A DNA stretch of 64,000 nt from Catenaria anguillulae PL171 (lineage: Eukaryota; Blastocladiomycota; Blastocladiomycetes; Blastocladiales; Catenariaceae): contig MCFL01000091.1 in assembly GCA_002102555.1 (NCBI GenBank), forward strand, positions 29,035 to 93,034, in the 5' to 3' direction. Below the pieces are notes generated by a model. It made no database searches, was not told the DNA's origin, and saw only the letters and a list, made by a program, of their open reading frames with translations. Shown here one piece after another: positions 1 through 9,438 of this stretch. Position 1 is the first letter of the stretch; each line of letters begins with the position of its first letter. A program made the position numbers and the translations under genes.

Positions 1-1074
1 GTGTGCTTCGCGCCGTTCTGCAAGTCCATGCTCTCTCGCGTTCAACTGAATACTAACCTGCGCATGCTCCTTGAATCAATCGCAGCTCCGCTCGCGGATC
101 AAGACCCAGCACCGACCGCACCGCCAATGTACCTCGAGCTCGAGTCCACGCCCCTTCCACGCGCCAAGAGCCTGCCACTTCCGCCGGCTCCTGCCGCCGC
201 GGCACCTCTGCTCTTGCGTTCAACACTCCTCAAGCCGAGCACCAAGCGCAAACGTTCGCGGTCTCCTTCTCCCGACACGCTTCCCCAAACGTCTGCCTCG
301 TTGTCGGCATCGTCACGCGCACCGCTTGCTCCCACGCGTCGTTCGCATGTCCAGCCGGGTGCATGGGCTCCGCGGCGCGTCCACACGTTGCCTGCGCCGC
401 CGTCGGCACTCACCGTGTCGCCAACCAAGGCGCTCGAGTGGTGGCAATGGGCCGAGGATAAAGAGAACATTGATCCGGAAACGTGGCTTAGGCAGTATGA
501 GGCAAAAAAGAAGCAAGTGCGGCCAGCGGACCAGGACGTGCAACGGCACCGGCCGGCCGGGTGTGGGGACGGCGGGTTGGCAAGCAGTGCAGCTACTGGT
601 GGAAATGGTGGCGGAGGCGCGGCAAGTGGAGCACGGTCACGCAACTCTGCGCCGTCGTCATCGACGAGCGCGTCAAAGTTGTCGGGGCCGCACACGAGCA
701 CGGGCGCACAAACGCTGTCGATTTTGGCGTGCCGCTCATCCAATGCGTGCTTGGACACGCTGGCCAACAGCGCCATGAAGCCGCCAAACAAGCGCCAGCG
801 CACGGGCTACGTGACGGCGTCGGCCGCCGTGTCGTCGTCGGCGTCGGCGTCGGCGCTGGGATTGTCGTCTTCGTCAACGCTCGTGTCTCTGTGTCTCGCA
901 TCGTCCCCCATGCGACCCACGTCTCCGTTGTGCCGCGGCGCGGCATCGGCAAACCCCTGGTTGGCGCGCAGGCCCGTGGACGGGAGTTTGACGACGGCCG
1001 CCGACAGTGTGCATAGTAGTCCTGTTGCGGCGGCGTTGATGATGCGCATGCGGAACAGTCAAGCGATTCGGTGA
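1..1074 (+). CDS. Low-complexity protein with KEN-like motif, 5' partial
   Basis: The frame is open from the window edge to a TGA at 1072-1074, giving 357 residues, so the true start may lie upstream. The protein is rich in Ser, Ala and Pro and has basic patches such as TKRKRSRSPSP and NKRQRTG that could act as nuclear localisation signals. The only ordered-looking part is around residues 147-170, with WWQWAEDKENIDPETW followed by a basic helix-like stretch. The KEN tripeptide resembles an APC/C degron of cell-cycle proteins, but this is only motif resemblance. No catalytic domain is visible and I do not recognise the family. It converges with the minus-strand ISN1 gene. Confidence 0.5.
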   Translation: MCFAPFCKSMLSRVQLNTNLRMLLESIAAPLADQDPAPTAPPMYLELESTPLPRAKSLPLPPAPAAAAPLLLRSTLLKPSTKRKRSRSPSPDTLPQTSASLSASSRAPLAPTRRSHVQPGAWAPRRVHTLPAPPSALTVSPTKALEWWQWAEDKENIDPETWLRQYEAKKKQVRPADQDVQRHRPAGCGDGGLASSAATGGNGGGGAASGARSRNSAPSSSTSASKLSGPHTSTGAQTLSILACRSSNACLDTLANSAMKPPNKRQRTGYVTASAAVSSSASASALGLSSSSTLVSLCLASSPMRPTSPLCRGAASANPWLARRPVDGSLTTAADSVHSSPVAAALMMRMRNSQAIR

Positions 1075-1679
1075 GTGGTTTGTCCTCAGGCGGTGTATGT
1101 TGAGAGGGCATGTAATTGTTACTTGGTTTGTTGGACTCTGCCTTTCCATTCTTGCTTCCTTTGCTGATTCTTTTCACACAGAATCGCGCACATTTTCATG
1201 TACATTTCCTTCCTCTTTCTCATTTTTCCTACTGCTTTTGTCTTTTGCGCCTTTTTATCCCTCTGCAATGGTGTGGGTCATTGCCCGCATATGTAGCTCT
1301 TGTTGCTTGACCTTGCCATGTTGCCTGATTTCCCCCACCTTGCTCATTCTCCCGTCTTGTACCTCGAGTACTTATCACTACCCTAACCCGACTCTGCTGT
1401 TCCAGTCTCAAATATCCCATTCAGCAGACCAGCACCCCCGGTTCAACCCGAGTCTATTGTTTTCGTACCTATCCCACGCCCTCTTACCAATTAACGCACC
1501 CAGTATGTATGCCCTGCTTGCCCATTTAGGCACAGTTTGCTCAGAGTCCTGTAAATACATGCATTCGGCGAGTTGTATTATATCATATGTATGTGCAAGA
1601 AACAAAGTAGAATTGTGGACAAACACACGCGAGAAAACAACCAAGGGCTTCCTCCATCGTGCTCATCGAGGTAAACACC
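1075..1679. other. Convergent intergenic region
   Basis: This stretch lies between the stop codons of the KEN-motif ORF and ISN1. It is pyrimidine-rich on the plus strand. The long open frame across it on the plus strand has no coding-like composition. I read it as the two 3' untranslated regions. Confidence 0.5.
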
Positions 1680-3546
1680 CTATCCACTCATTTGTACCTC
1701 GCCACCAACCTCCTTCCTGCCCTCACTCCTCATCATGGCAATTAACTCTCTCAACGCCTCAGCTGTCTCCTTTGGACTCGCAATCCACAACGTCGGACAC
1801 CCCCTGCGCGCGGCATAGTCGTTGCCCGTACTCAAAAACTGATCGCCCACATGCACAATGTTGGCGGCATGCACGCCAATGTACTCGGCAACAATCTTGA
1901 CACCGATCAACTTGTTGCCAATGTCGACCCACACGTCCGACCCGCCATTGAATGCGCAAAACGGAATGGCCGTGCCTTTGGCCCTCTGCCACAATTGCAG
2001 CGCGTGTTGCAAGGAGAGGACGCACTCGTCAAGCTGCTCGCGTGTCATCTTTTCGCCCGCGTTCGGGATGATGCCCACGGCACGAGGCTTGCGGATCACT
2101 TTGCCCGGAAGCCGCATGTTGGCGTGGCAACGGTGCAGGACTTGTTCGGCCACGTCCAGCAGCCGTGTCACGGCTTGGTCGTTGGGCATCGGGGTGGACA
2201 AAATGGCAGCGGCCTCCGAGTTGCGCGCATGAGTGTGCGAGGCCGCCGACGATGTCGCGCCCGAGGCAGTCGAGGCGAGTGCGGGCAAGTTGCCGCCCGA
2301 GTCGGAGCCGTTGCCCGATGCCGTGGAACCGGCAACAAAGGCTGCAGCAAGGTTCACGTCCGACGACCGGCGTGCAAGCGTATGGTGGAAGTAGGTTTCA
2401 GGCAAGAAGGGCATTTGCACGGATTCCAGGTGGTAGTCGGCGCGGCAGCGGAACAAGTAGTTGCATTCACTATACAGGACATTGAAAAATCGGGTCATGT
2501 CAGCAAACGCACGTTTGAGGAAGAGGGAAGAAAGAAAAGGGAGACGGACCCGCCCATGACCCAAAACTTTGTGACGGCTTCGGCGGGAAGCTTGTAGTGC
2601 TGGAAGCCGTCGAGCAGGCCACGCAGGCGGTGCTCGTACTTTTCGGCTTCGACGTATCCCGCGGCCGTGACTGTGATTGAGTTGCGTTGAGGTTGGTTTG
2701 CATGTGAGAACAGGAATCCACCAAACAGAAAAAGAGAATGGAAAATGGGCGGACCAATCGCCACGTTGAGGTCAGTGAAGGTGAGCAGGCTCACGAGCAG
2801 CTGGACCATGACCGAGTCGGATTCCAAGTTGCACCCGTCGTCGTCTGTAACACAATCGGTTAGCTGCCAATTCGTTCACAGCCATGAGAACGGAGCAAAC
2901 GTACAGAGCGTCACATCTCCATCGCTATGCGAGGACACAATTGCTCCTTGTCAGTCCCATTGAGCATCGAGCTGGGCAGCCAAACGTCAACGTACAAGGT
3001 AATCAACTGGATCGAGGGGGCCAACGCCATCAGTTGCGCCGTATTCAAAATGGCCCGAATCTCGTTAAAACTGGGCGGCACATGACGGCGCGCACTCAGC
3101 GCCAACTTGTCGTCGTGCGCCAAAAACGCCTCCCTAAGCGGCAGTCCCGTAAAGAACTTTCCGAGCGTCGGCACAAGCATCTGCAATCGCGACTCTGGCT
3201 TCTTCTTGTCCTGCTCGAGCTGGTGGTCCTTGACGAGGCGCTCGAGCGACGCAAACACAGAGGCATAATGGTCGCGGATGGCAGACTGGTCGTTGGCGGG
3301 CGCAAGCATGGACAGGTCCGACATGGACGAGTGCGCAGACATGTCGGCCGCCAGGTCGGACGACAGCGGGGCCGTGAGGGTGGCGGGCGATTCCGGGACG
3401 AGCGACGAGACTTCGCGGGCCGTGAGCGGGCGGATATGCAGCGAGAAGGGCCCCAGAAGCTGCGACTTGATGAATTCAATGAAGGCATCGCGCTTGTGGG
3501 CGCGCAGCGAATAGTTGACACGGTGGGCAGAGTAGAAGTTGGACAT
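1680..3546 (-). CDS. ISN1: IMP-specific 5'-nucleotidase (Isn1 family)
   Basis: Probable exons (minus): 3546-2996, 2924-2905, 2844-2755, 2670-2550, 2469-1680, giving 523 aa. Isn1 hydrolyses IMP to inosine in purine turnover and is a cytosolic HAD-type phosphatase found mainly in fungi and apicomplexans. The N-terminal exon starts MSNFYSAHRVNYSLRAHKRD, matching the family's opening helix. Joining exon 1 to a 20-nt exon restores LITF-DGDVTL-Y, the HAD motif I with the nucleophile and acid/base aspartates. Exon 4 reads TKFWVMGG and exon 5 carries AFNGGSDVWVDIG and HVGDQFLSTGNDYAARRG, the family's C-terminal acidic metal-site motif. The protein is longer than yeast Isn1 because of a Ser/Ala-rich insert at about residues 285-340. 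The start is the first ATG before the conserved helix. Confidence 0.93.
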
Positions 3547-4000
3547 TGTCTTCAAGTATATGGGTGTGTTTGCATGGGAGGAGACGAGACACTGGCGCAG
3601 GCGCAGGAAGAGGCAGGCAGGAGGACAGCAGAGGGAGGACGATGGTGGGCGATGCTCTGCCTTTATACGTTCGCGGGTGCGATAAGGAAATCCAAAGGGG
3701 ATCAATTGCACGATTTGCACGATGAAGAACGGCCAAAAGTGGATGCCCGCTTGTCCCTTGCATTGTCACCGTGGCATTGAGGATCACGATTGGTCAAGGA
3801 AGCCGCAGGGAAGCCTCAAAGCTCAAAACATAAGAAACGGCTTGCGCCTGCTCCAGATTCGAAGGACGCGTTGCAGTCCCAGAGACGATGCAGACAAGAT
3901 CACGATTGTTCGCATTTGTCAATCTCATACACCTATCCAACATGAGAGGTCGTTGTCTCTCGCGGTCACTCAATTTCATCATCCGATAAATGCATATGCA
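3547..4000. other. ISN1 upstream region
   Basis: Non-coding stretch between the ISN1 start and the F-box-like relic. I see no convincing TATA box or tRNA. It probably holds the ISN1 promoter. Confidence 0.4.
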
Positions 4001-4260
4001 GCATGACACTGCATCTACCACCATCGCCGCCGCGCCGCCGCCGCCGCCACTTGTGATCCTCCACCGCGACCGGCTGCTCCTGCCCGAACTACTGTATGTC
4101 AAAGTTTCGCTTGCTTGGCCCGGCTCCCACCTCTTTGCGGCGTCCAAGCGCATTCAGTGCATCTGTACTGCTGGTCAAACCATCGCAATCTCGTGGTGCA
4201 ACTGCCTCTTGTTCTGGGATGGCGTTCCACCTGCCGCTGGCCGTGGTGGCCGATGACCCA
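3990..4260 (+). pseudogene. Relic of F-box-like family (copy A)
   Basis: A short plus-strand frame reads LLLPELLYVKVSLAWPGSHL and then CTAGQTIAISWCNCLLFWD before a TGA at about 4255. It aligns with copies B (13.6 kb), C (58.2 kb) and D (60.8 kb): a Leu-Pro-Glu-Leu-Leu helix, a variable loop, Ile-Cys, then Ser-Trp-x-Asn. The Arg of the conserved Trp-Arg-Asn is replaced by Cys. The later parts of copy C have no clear counterpart here. The pattern resembles an F-box (SCF ubiquitin ligase adaptor) helix set, but this is inference from spacing only. Confidence 0.45.
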
Positions 4261-5311
4261 GCCACCGACGACCGAAGACTCTAGGAAATGCAGCCCGACC
4301 TCGATTCGTCCGACCTTGTCCTGATGCTCGAGTCCCTTCTCGGGCCACTTTGCAATGATGTCAATGGTAATTCATCCTTGGGCGTTGCTTGCTTCAACCG
4401 ATTCGCCGCATCATCCAACGACACCTTCAAACCGCATCTTGTCTTGTCATCTGCTTCGTATATCTTCTTTCCAGGCAAAAACGCAACGATCAGTCTGTCA
4501 AGTCGGTCAGCAACCCGGGTGCCGAACATCTTGCTACCTACTCCGTTCGCGGCATTTCTCCCGTCTGCTCCGCCTGCCGACTTCGCAATCATCCTCTTGT
4601 GAGGTTTCTTTGCTGCATCCATTTCCAACTCGCCGAGCACGAGTGCCATCCGTTCCCATGATATGCATCATGCGCGTAGAGATATGCACATTGATCAAGA
4701 CATTTACTCGTGCCTTTTTGGTTGTTTCCCGAGACTCGGGACCATCAAGGCGCTTCTTCTACATTCTCCGACGACATAGAGTCGCCAGCAAGACTTTCCT
4801 CACGCTGGTGTACAGGCAGGCTCAACAATCAAGGTCTTGCCGACATATTGCAGCAGGTGCGGCCGTCAACAGCGTCCACAAATCGGTGCTTGATGCCATG
4901 AATGCAACCTGGTGCCAGACCATCGGCAAAGACGGTTGCGGCAGACCCCCAGCGGCCATGTGTGTGGCTGTGTTAGTCCCGTGGCAGGCTGCGTTCGGGT
5001 GTGTTGAGTCCATGCCATGTACGCGGTTGATTTCTCCGTTATGTTGCGGCATCTGTCGACAATTCGAGGCTCACGAGATCGGTTCATGTTGGCGGGACAT
5101 TCATGTTTGTCCCGTCGTTGACGGATCAGTATGGCGAGCGGGAAAAATGCGGTTCAAGTTTTGGCCGATCGAGTTGGAGGTTGGCCGTGATGCGTTTTGG
5201 GTTCTGCCTCCGTGCAAAGAAAGGAAAGGGTAACTGCAGATGTATGTACAATTGTATGATGGCGAGAGCGAGCAAGGAGCTGAGGATGGGATGATGGTGT
5301 GCATGGGCCTA
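4261..5311. other. Degenerate region without a confident gene
   Basis: Several overlapping frames occur on both strands. The minus frame 4281-4649 (122 aa) has a charged, protein-like composition, and the plus frame 4355-5233 is Ser/Arg/Cys-rich. Neither shows a recognisable domain or splice pattern. The stretch follows copy A and may be its decayed remainder. The 3' UTR of the kinase gene overlaps its right end. Confidence 0.35.
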
Positions 5312-6603
5312 TTACGAAAAGGTATCGGGAATCCCCTCAAGCATCTGCAATACTTGGTCAATCTTTGGCCGGTCCGCCATTTGCACGCTTAGCATGTCCT
5401 TGACGAGCTGTCGCAACGGTCCCGCCTCTCTGTGTACACATAAAAACGCCTCAATCAGATGAGTTTTGCGCGACCAAGCAACCATTCAACTGTCTCAAAC
5501 TGAGCATCGTCACGTACGGAATGCCATCCAAATCAATCCTTGCCCTTGCGGAACTTTCAGTCCCATCAAATGCAGGTTTGCCACAGCACATGAAATACAA
5601 GACACATCCCAGGCTCCACATGTCTGTGCGCGTATCGAGCGTGCACTGCGACGGCACGGAAAAGCATTCGGGTGCACGGTACGGCGCTGTGATGGTCATG
5701 GCAAACTCGTCTTGCAATGTGTTGGCTTGTGCGCGCGAGGTGACGGGGCGAATGGCGGGGCACACGCTGCCGAGGTCGGTTAGGACGGTGGAGCGGCCGT
5801 CGTCTCCCAGCAGGATGTTGGCGGGCTAGTGGGTATTGAAGGTGCGTGACAATGCGAGTGAGAAGACATCCCGCCTTTGCAGGAAAGTCAGAGAGAATCG
5901 GACCTTGATGTCGCACAAGGCAAGGGGCGGCTCTTGACTGTGAAATGCACGCACGCCTTCGCAAATGGAGCGGAACAGCGTAATGATGAGTGACGGCGAT
6001 AGTGGTTGATTGCGCGAGTATCGGAGGTCGACAAATTGTTGCAAATCGCCATTCTGTGAGTATGGAGGAATTAGCCTGTCTGTGCGCAAGTAAGGATACG
6101 ACCGTCGCATGGAACACAAGTGCCCTACCCTCATGTACGGCATGACAAGAAACCCTTGCGCTCCGCTTGGCGCGCTGACAATGTCGGATGCCAACAATTG
6201 CATAATCCTTGGATGGCCTTTTGTCGACATGTGTGCCTGGACTTCACGGTGATACGCCTACATGCCGGTGGACACGTGCGCCAGCCAGCCATGCCGTCAG
6301 TAATGGCAGTCCGATTCCCGGCCGCTTGGCGACTTTGCAAGCAGCGCCGTGACGTACGTCGCGCATCTCATTGTCAGCCGCAGCTACTCGCTTGAGCGCC
6401 CACAAGTCGCCGTCCTTTGCGGCGGCCGCGGATGCCGCGTTCAAGTCACGCGCAAGAAACACGGTGCCGTATCCGCCCTCGGCAATCTTGGACTGGTACA
6501 GAAACTTGAAGTCGCCAAGCAACAGGCAGTGGTCGTGGTTCTTGTCGGTGGCGTGGTGCCAGGCAAAGAGCAAATGGCGGAAAGCAGAAACGAGTAGGTC
6601 CAT
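5312..6603 (-). CDS. STK16/Env7-like serine/threonine kinase (NAK family)
   Basis: Probable exons (minus): 6603-6358, 6257-6129, 6053-5904, 5825-5518, 5429-5312, giving 316 aa, close to the roughly 300 aa of STK16. These kinases act at Golgi or vacuole membranes (yeast Env7, human STK16). Visible motifs are the Gly-rich loop AEGGYGTVFLA, the ATP lysine in LWALKRV, the helix REVQAHMSTKGHPRIMQLL, catalytic CDIKPANILLGDDG (His-Arg of HRD changed to Leu-Cys, Asp kept), metal-binding DLGS instead of DFG, an activation-segment insert typical of NAK kinases, YRAPECFSV, and DMWSLGCVLY. All four introns keep frame. The N-terminus lacks Gly2, so it cannot be myristoylated like human STK16. It is divergent from FMN1 with about 300 bp between starts. 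Confidence 0.88.
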
Positions 6604-6904
6604 GGTTTTGCATTGGGTGTGTGATTAGATGGCGTCACTGGAGTTTATCGTAAATGTTTAGCCCAGAGTCGTCTCCGGCTTCGGGCTCGTCTATTTCAAA
6701 TGGACGACGGCAGCTGGCGATGAGGACGCGATCGGCAGCGACCGATGGATGAAGGAGGAGGCAGTGTTGCGTTGAGGGGCCGTGGCTGACATACGATGGG
6801 AGCTGAGGCTTTGCTCCGCGGCGCGCTTCTCCTCTCTTTCGTAGCGACCAATCCATGCACTCATGTATCCCTCGCAGCTCACGTATGCCACCTCGTCCTG
6901 TATC
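6604..6904. promoter_or_regulatory. Divergent promoter, kinase / riboflavin kinase
   Basis: About 300 bp separates the kinase ATG (6603, minus) from the FMN1 ATG (6905, plus). No strong TATA element is evident. Shared regulation is inference from spacing only. Confidence 0.4.
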
Positions 6905-7600
6905 ATGACCGACTCAGCCGCCGCCGCCGCCATCCCAGTCGACCCAACAACGTCCCACCCGCTCCTGGTGGACGCCCCAACCCCACAGGCACCCTACCCG
7001 ATCTTTGCCAAGGGCCCCGTTGAGCAAGGCTTCCAGCGTGGCAGCAAAGAGCTTGGCATCCCAACTGCCAACCTGCCACAGGCCGGCGCAGACCACATTT
7101 GTGAGGTTGCTGGGTCGCGATCGGGCATTTACTACGGGTGGGCGAGCGTGGGCGCCGAGACAACGGTGTATCCAATGGTCATGAGTGTTGGGTGGAATCC
7201 GTACTACAAGAATGAGAAGCGGACCGCCGTGCGTGTTGGATTTTGTTGTGGGCCAGGCACAGAGAACGACTGGCCGTTTCGCTGACTGCTTGCGCTTGAC
7301 ATTACAGGAGGTGCACATCATTCACAAGTTCGACAAGGACTTTTACGGCGACGAGCTGCGAGTCATTGTTGCGGGATACATTCGGGACGAGAAGAATTAC
7401 ACCTCGCTTGGTTCGTTCTTCCCTGGGCAACCTGTTTCTTCATGCTGACATGGCTGACTGACCTGTTTTGGTGCACAGACGACCTGATTCTTGACATCAA
7501 CACAGACATCAAGGTTGCCGAGCATTCGCTTGCTCGGCCCGATTACCTCGCACTCAAATCACATGCGTTTTTGTCACCGTCGCCCTCAACAGGAGCGTAG
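6905..7600 (+). CDS. FMN1: Riboflavin kinase (FMN synthesis)
   Basis: Probable exons 6905-7228, 7308-7410, 7479-7600 give 182 aa; an in-frame ATG at 6863 would add 14 residues. The enzyme phosphorylates riboflavin with ATP to FMN. The flavokinase signature is clear: [20 protein letters not shown], where the family has a GRGSK loop and the PTAN metal/ATP motif, then [23 protein letters not shown], the splice-joined [12 protein letters not shown] and DFYGDELRV. The final exon ends with the family's [20 protein letters not shown]. The length matches single-domain eukaryotic riboflavin kinases without an FAD synthetase domain. An Ala-rich leader precedes the domain; a mitochondrial targeting role is possible but not shown. 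Confidence 0.93.
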
Positions 7601-7828
7601 TGGAACATGAGGATTGAGCTCGACCCAGTGTTTCGCTTGTTCAGCCGCCAAGTTTTCGCTTTGAATCCATAGACGACAGTAGGGACATAATCCAATCAAG
7701 TGAGTGTCAAACTGACGCAGCATTGAAGAGCGTGTCATAGGGGAGCAAGGAGAATGTCAAAGCAAATACATTGTTCCAGTCTACAAACGACGATCCACAT
7801 GCTCACACTGTCCTGACATGAAGAAAGC

Positions 7829-9119
7829 TCATGCCGTGGTCCCAGATGCAAGCATGTCCTGGAACTCGCCGGCTTGCACCATCTCCTTGACAATGTCCAA
7901 TCCACCCACGAGCTCGCCCTTGATGTAAACTTGCGGGAATGTTGGCCAGTTGGAGAAGGTCTTGAGGCCTGTCAAACAAGACATCTAGGTGAGAGGTTGG
8001 GACATGCGAAAGAAAGAACAGTAATGCAGGACGGACCTTGGCGAACGTCGTCATCGGTCAAAATGTCAAAGTAATCGTACGTGACCTTGAGATCATTGAG
8101 GATTCCAATCTACAAGTATGTGGGTATGAGGGTGAGCGACCCTGTTCGCCCAATCAACGAGCTCGCAAAGCAAAACAGAACGAACCAATTGCTTGGAAAA
8201 CCCACACCTTGGCTGCGACGGCGTTCCCTTGATAAACACCATCAAGTCAGCCCGCTTGACTAACTGCGCCAACCTGTCATTCAATTCCAACTCCTTGGGA
8301 ATCAACTCGCCCAACTCGCCTGCGGCATCCATCTCCTTCAAAATATCCAATCCGCCCACCAGCTCGCCATTAATGTACAGCTGCGGATACGTCGGCCAGT
8401 TTGAAAACACCTTGAGCGCCTGCCTGACCTGATCGTCGGCCAAGATGTTGAACGTCGAGTACCGGGCATTGTACTTTGACAGCAGCTCAATGGTTTGGCG
8501 CGAAAACCCACACCTCGGCTGCTGCGGGGTGCCCTTCATGAACAACACCATGGGCGCCATGTTAATGAGTTGCTTGAGACGTGCCTCGAGCGCCGCCGGG
8601 GCAAGTGGCGCGGCTCCGGAACCGGATGCATCGGCGGCGCCGCCCGCGGCCGTCGATGCTGTATCCGAAAAGTCGGCATTGGCGCCCGCAGTCCGTGACT
8701 TTGCGGCCTTGGCGTGCTTTTCGACAACATTGGTCAGTTCAATGGCATTGGCGCCGTTGACGCGGTCGACGGGTTTGCCGGCCTTGAGCACGACAAACGA
8801 GGGCACGGCCGCAATGTCAAAGAGTTCCGAGGTGTCAGCAAGCTCTTCGGCTTCAATCTACCACAATCGATTTCGGAAGTCGTGTCAGTGGGCGCCGGTT
8901 GGCTGAAATTCCAGTCGGAAAGGCGGCACGCACCGAAATGAAGTCGACGTTCGGGTGCAGCTTTGCCAACTCCGCAAACACTTCATTCATTTGCTTGCAC
9001 TGCGGGGCCCAGTCGGCGTGAAAGTTGAGGACAACCACGTTGGACTGGACGCTCGATTCGAGCAGGTGGCCAAAGTGGTCGTCGTCGGTGGCTGTGTGCA
9101 GGTTGGCGGGCGAGGTCAT
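7829..9119 (-). CDS. Multidomain monothiol glutaredoxin (Trx-Grx-Grx)
   Basis: Probable exons (minus): 9119-8934, 8857-8186, 8109-8037, 7968-7829, giving 356 aa. Proteins of the Grx3/4 (PICOT/GLRX3) family bind Fe-S clusters as dimers and handle cytosolic and nuclear iron signalling. Residues 1-105 form a thioredoxin-like domain with a WAPQC site (a single Cys, as in Grx3/4). Two glutaredoxin modules follow, each with the motif KGTPxQPRCGFS: PRCGFSRQT in the first and PRCGFSKQL in the second. Each ends in an NWPTxPQ-YI-GELVGG element. An Ala/Ser linker separates Trx from the first Grx. Yeast Grx3/Grx4 have one Grx module, so this layout matches animal GLRX3. A longer frame upstream of 9119 is open but lacks conserved sequence, so the ATG before MTSPANL was chosen. 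Confidence 0.92.
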
Positions 9120-9438
9120 GGCGGCGCGGGGTGGGTTGGTGGCGAGAGAGGAGTGGCGGTGGGCAGTTGACGGTACGAGAATGCGCTGGGAGAAACACGA
9201 TTGCTTGCTTTGCATAGACGTTGGCCATATGACTCGTTGATTTGCAATTGTCTCGCAGAGCAAATTTGGATGAGCAATTCATCACATCACGTGCTGTTGG
9301 TGGTGAGTCGTCGATCAGAGACGACTGACTGCCGGTAAATACTTACGGATATAAACAAACATCATACATAAGTATGTTAACTTATGTTTAGGGAAGCTGC
9401 CGTGTGCATCTCATTTCGCACTCAGGCTCACTGCCAGC
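9120..9438. promoter_or_regulatory. Divergent promoter, glutaredoxin / kinesin
   Basis: A 319-bp spacer between divergent starts. It contains an AT-rich patch at about 9340-9400 with several TATA- and TTAAC-like tracts, the only such patch nearby. It probably holds both promoters. Confidence 0.4.

Noticed and set aside
1097-1900. Plus-strand 267-codon ORF
   Set aside because: It overlaps ISN1 antisense, is rich in Ser/Cys/Leu from pyrimidine-rich DNA, and has no domain.
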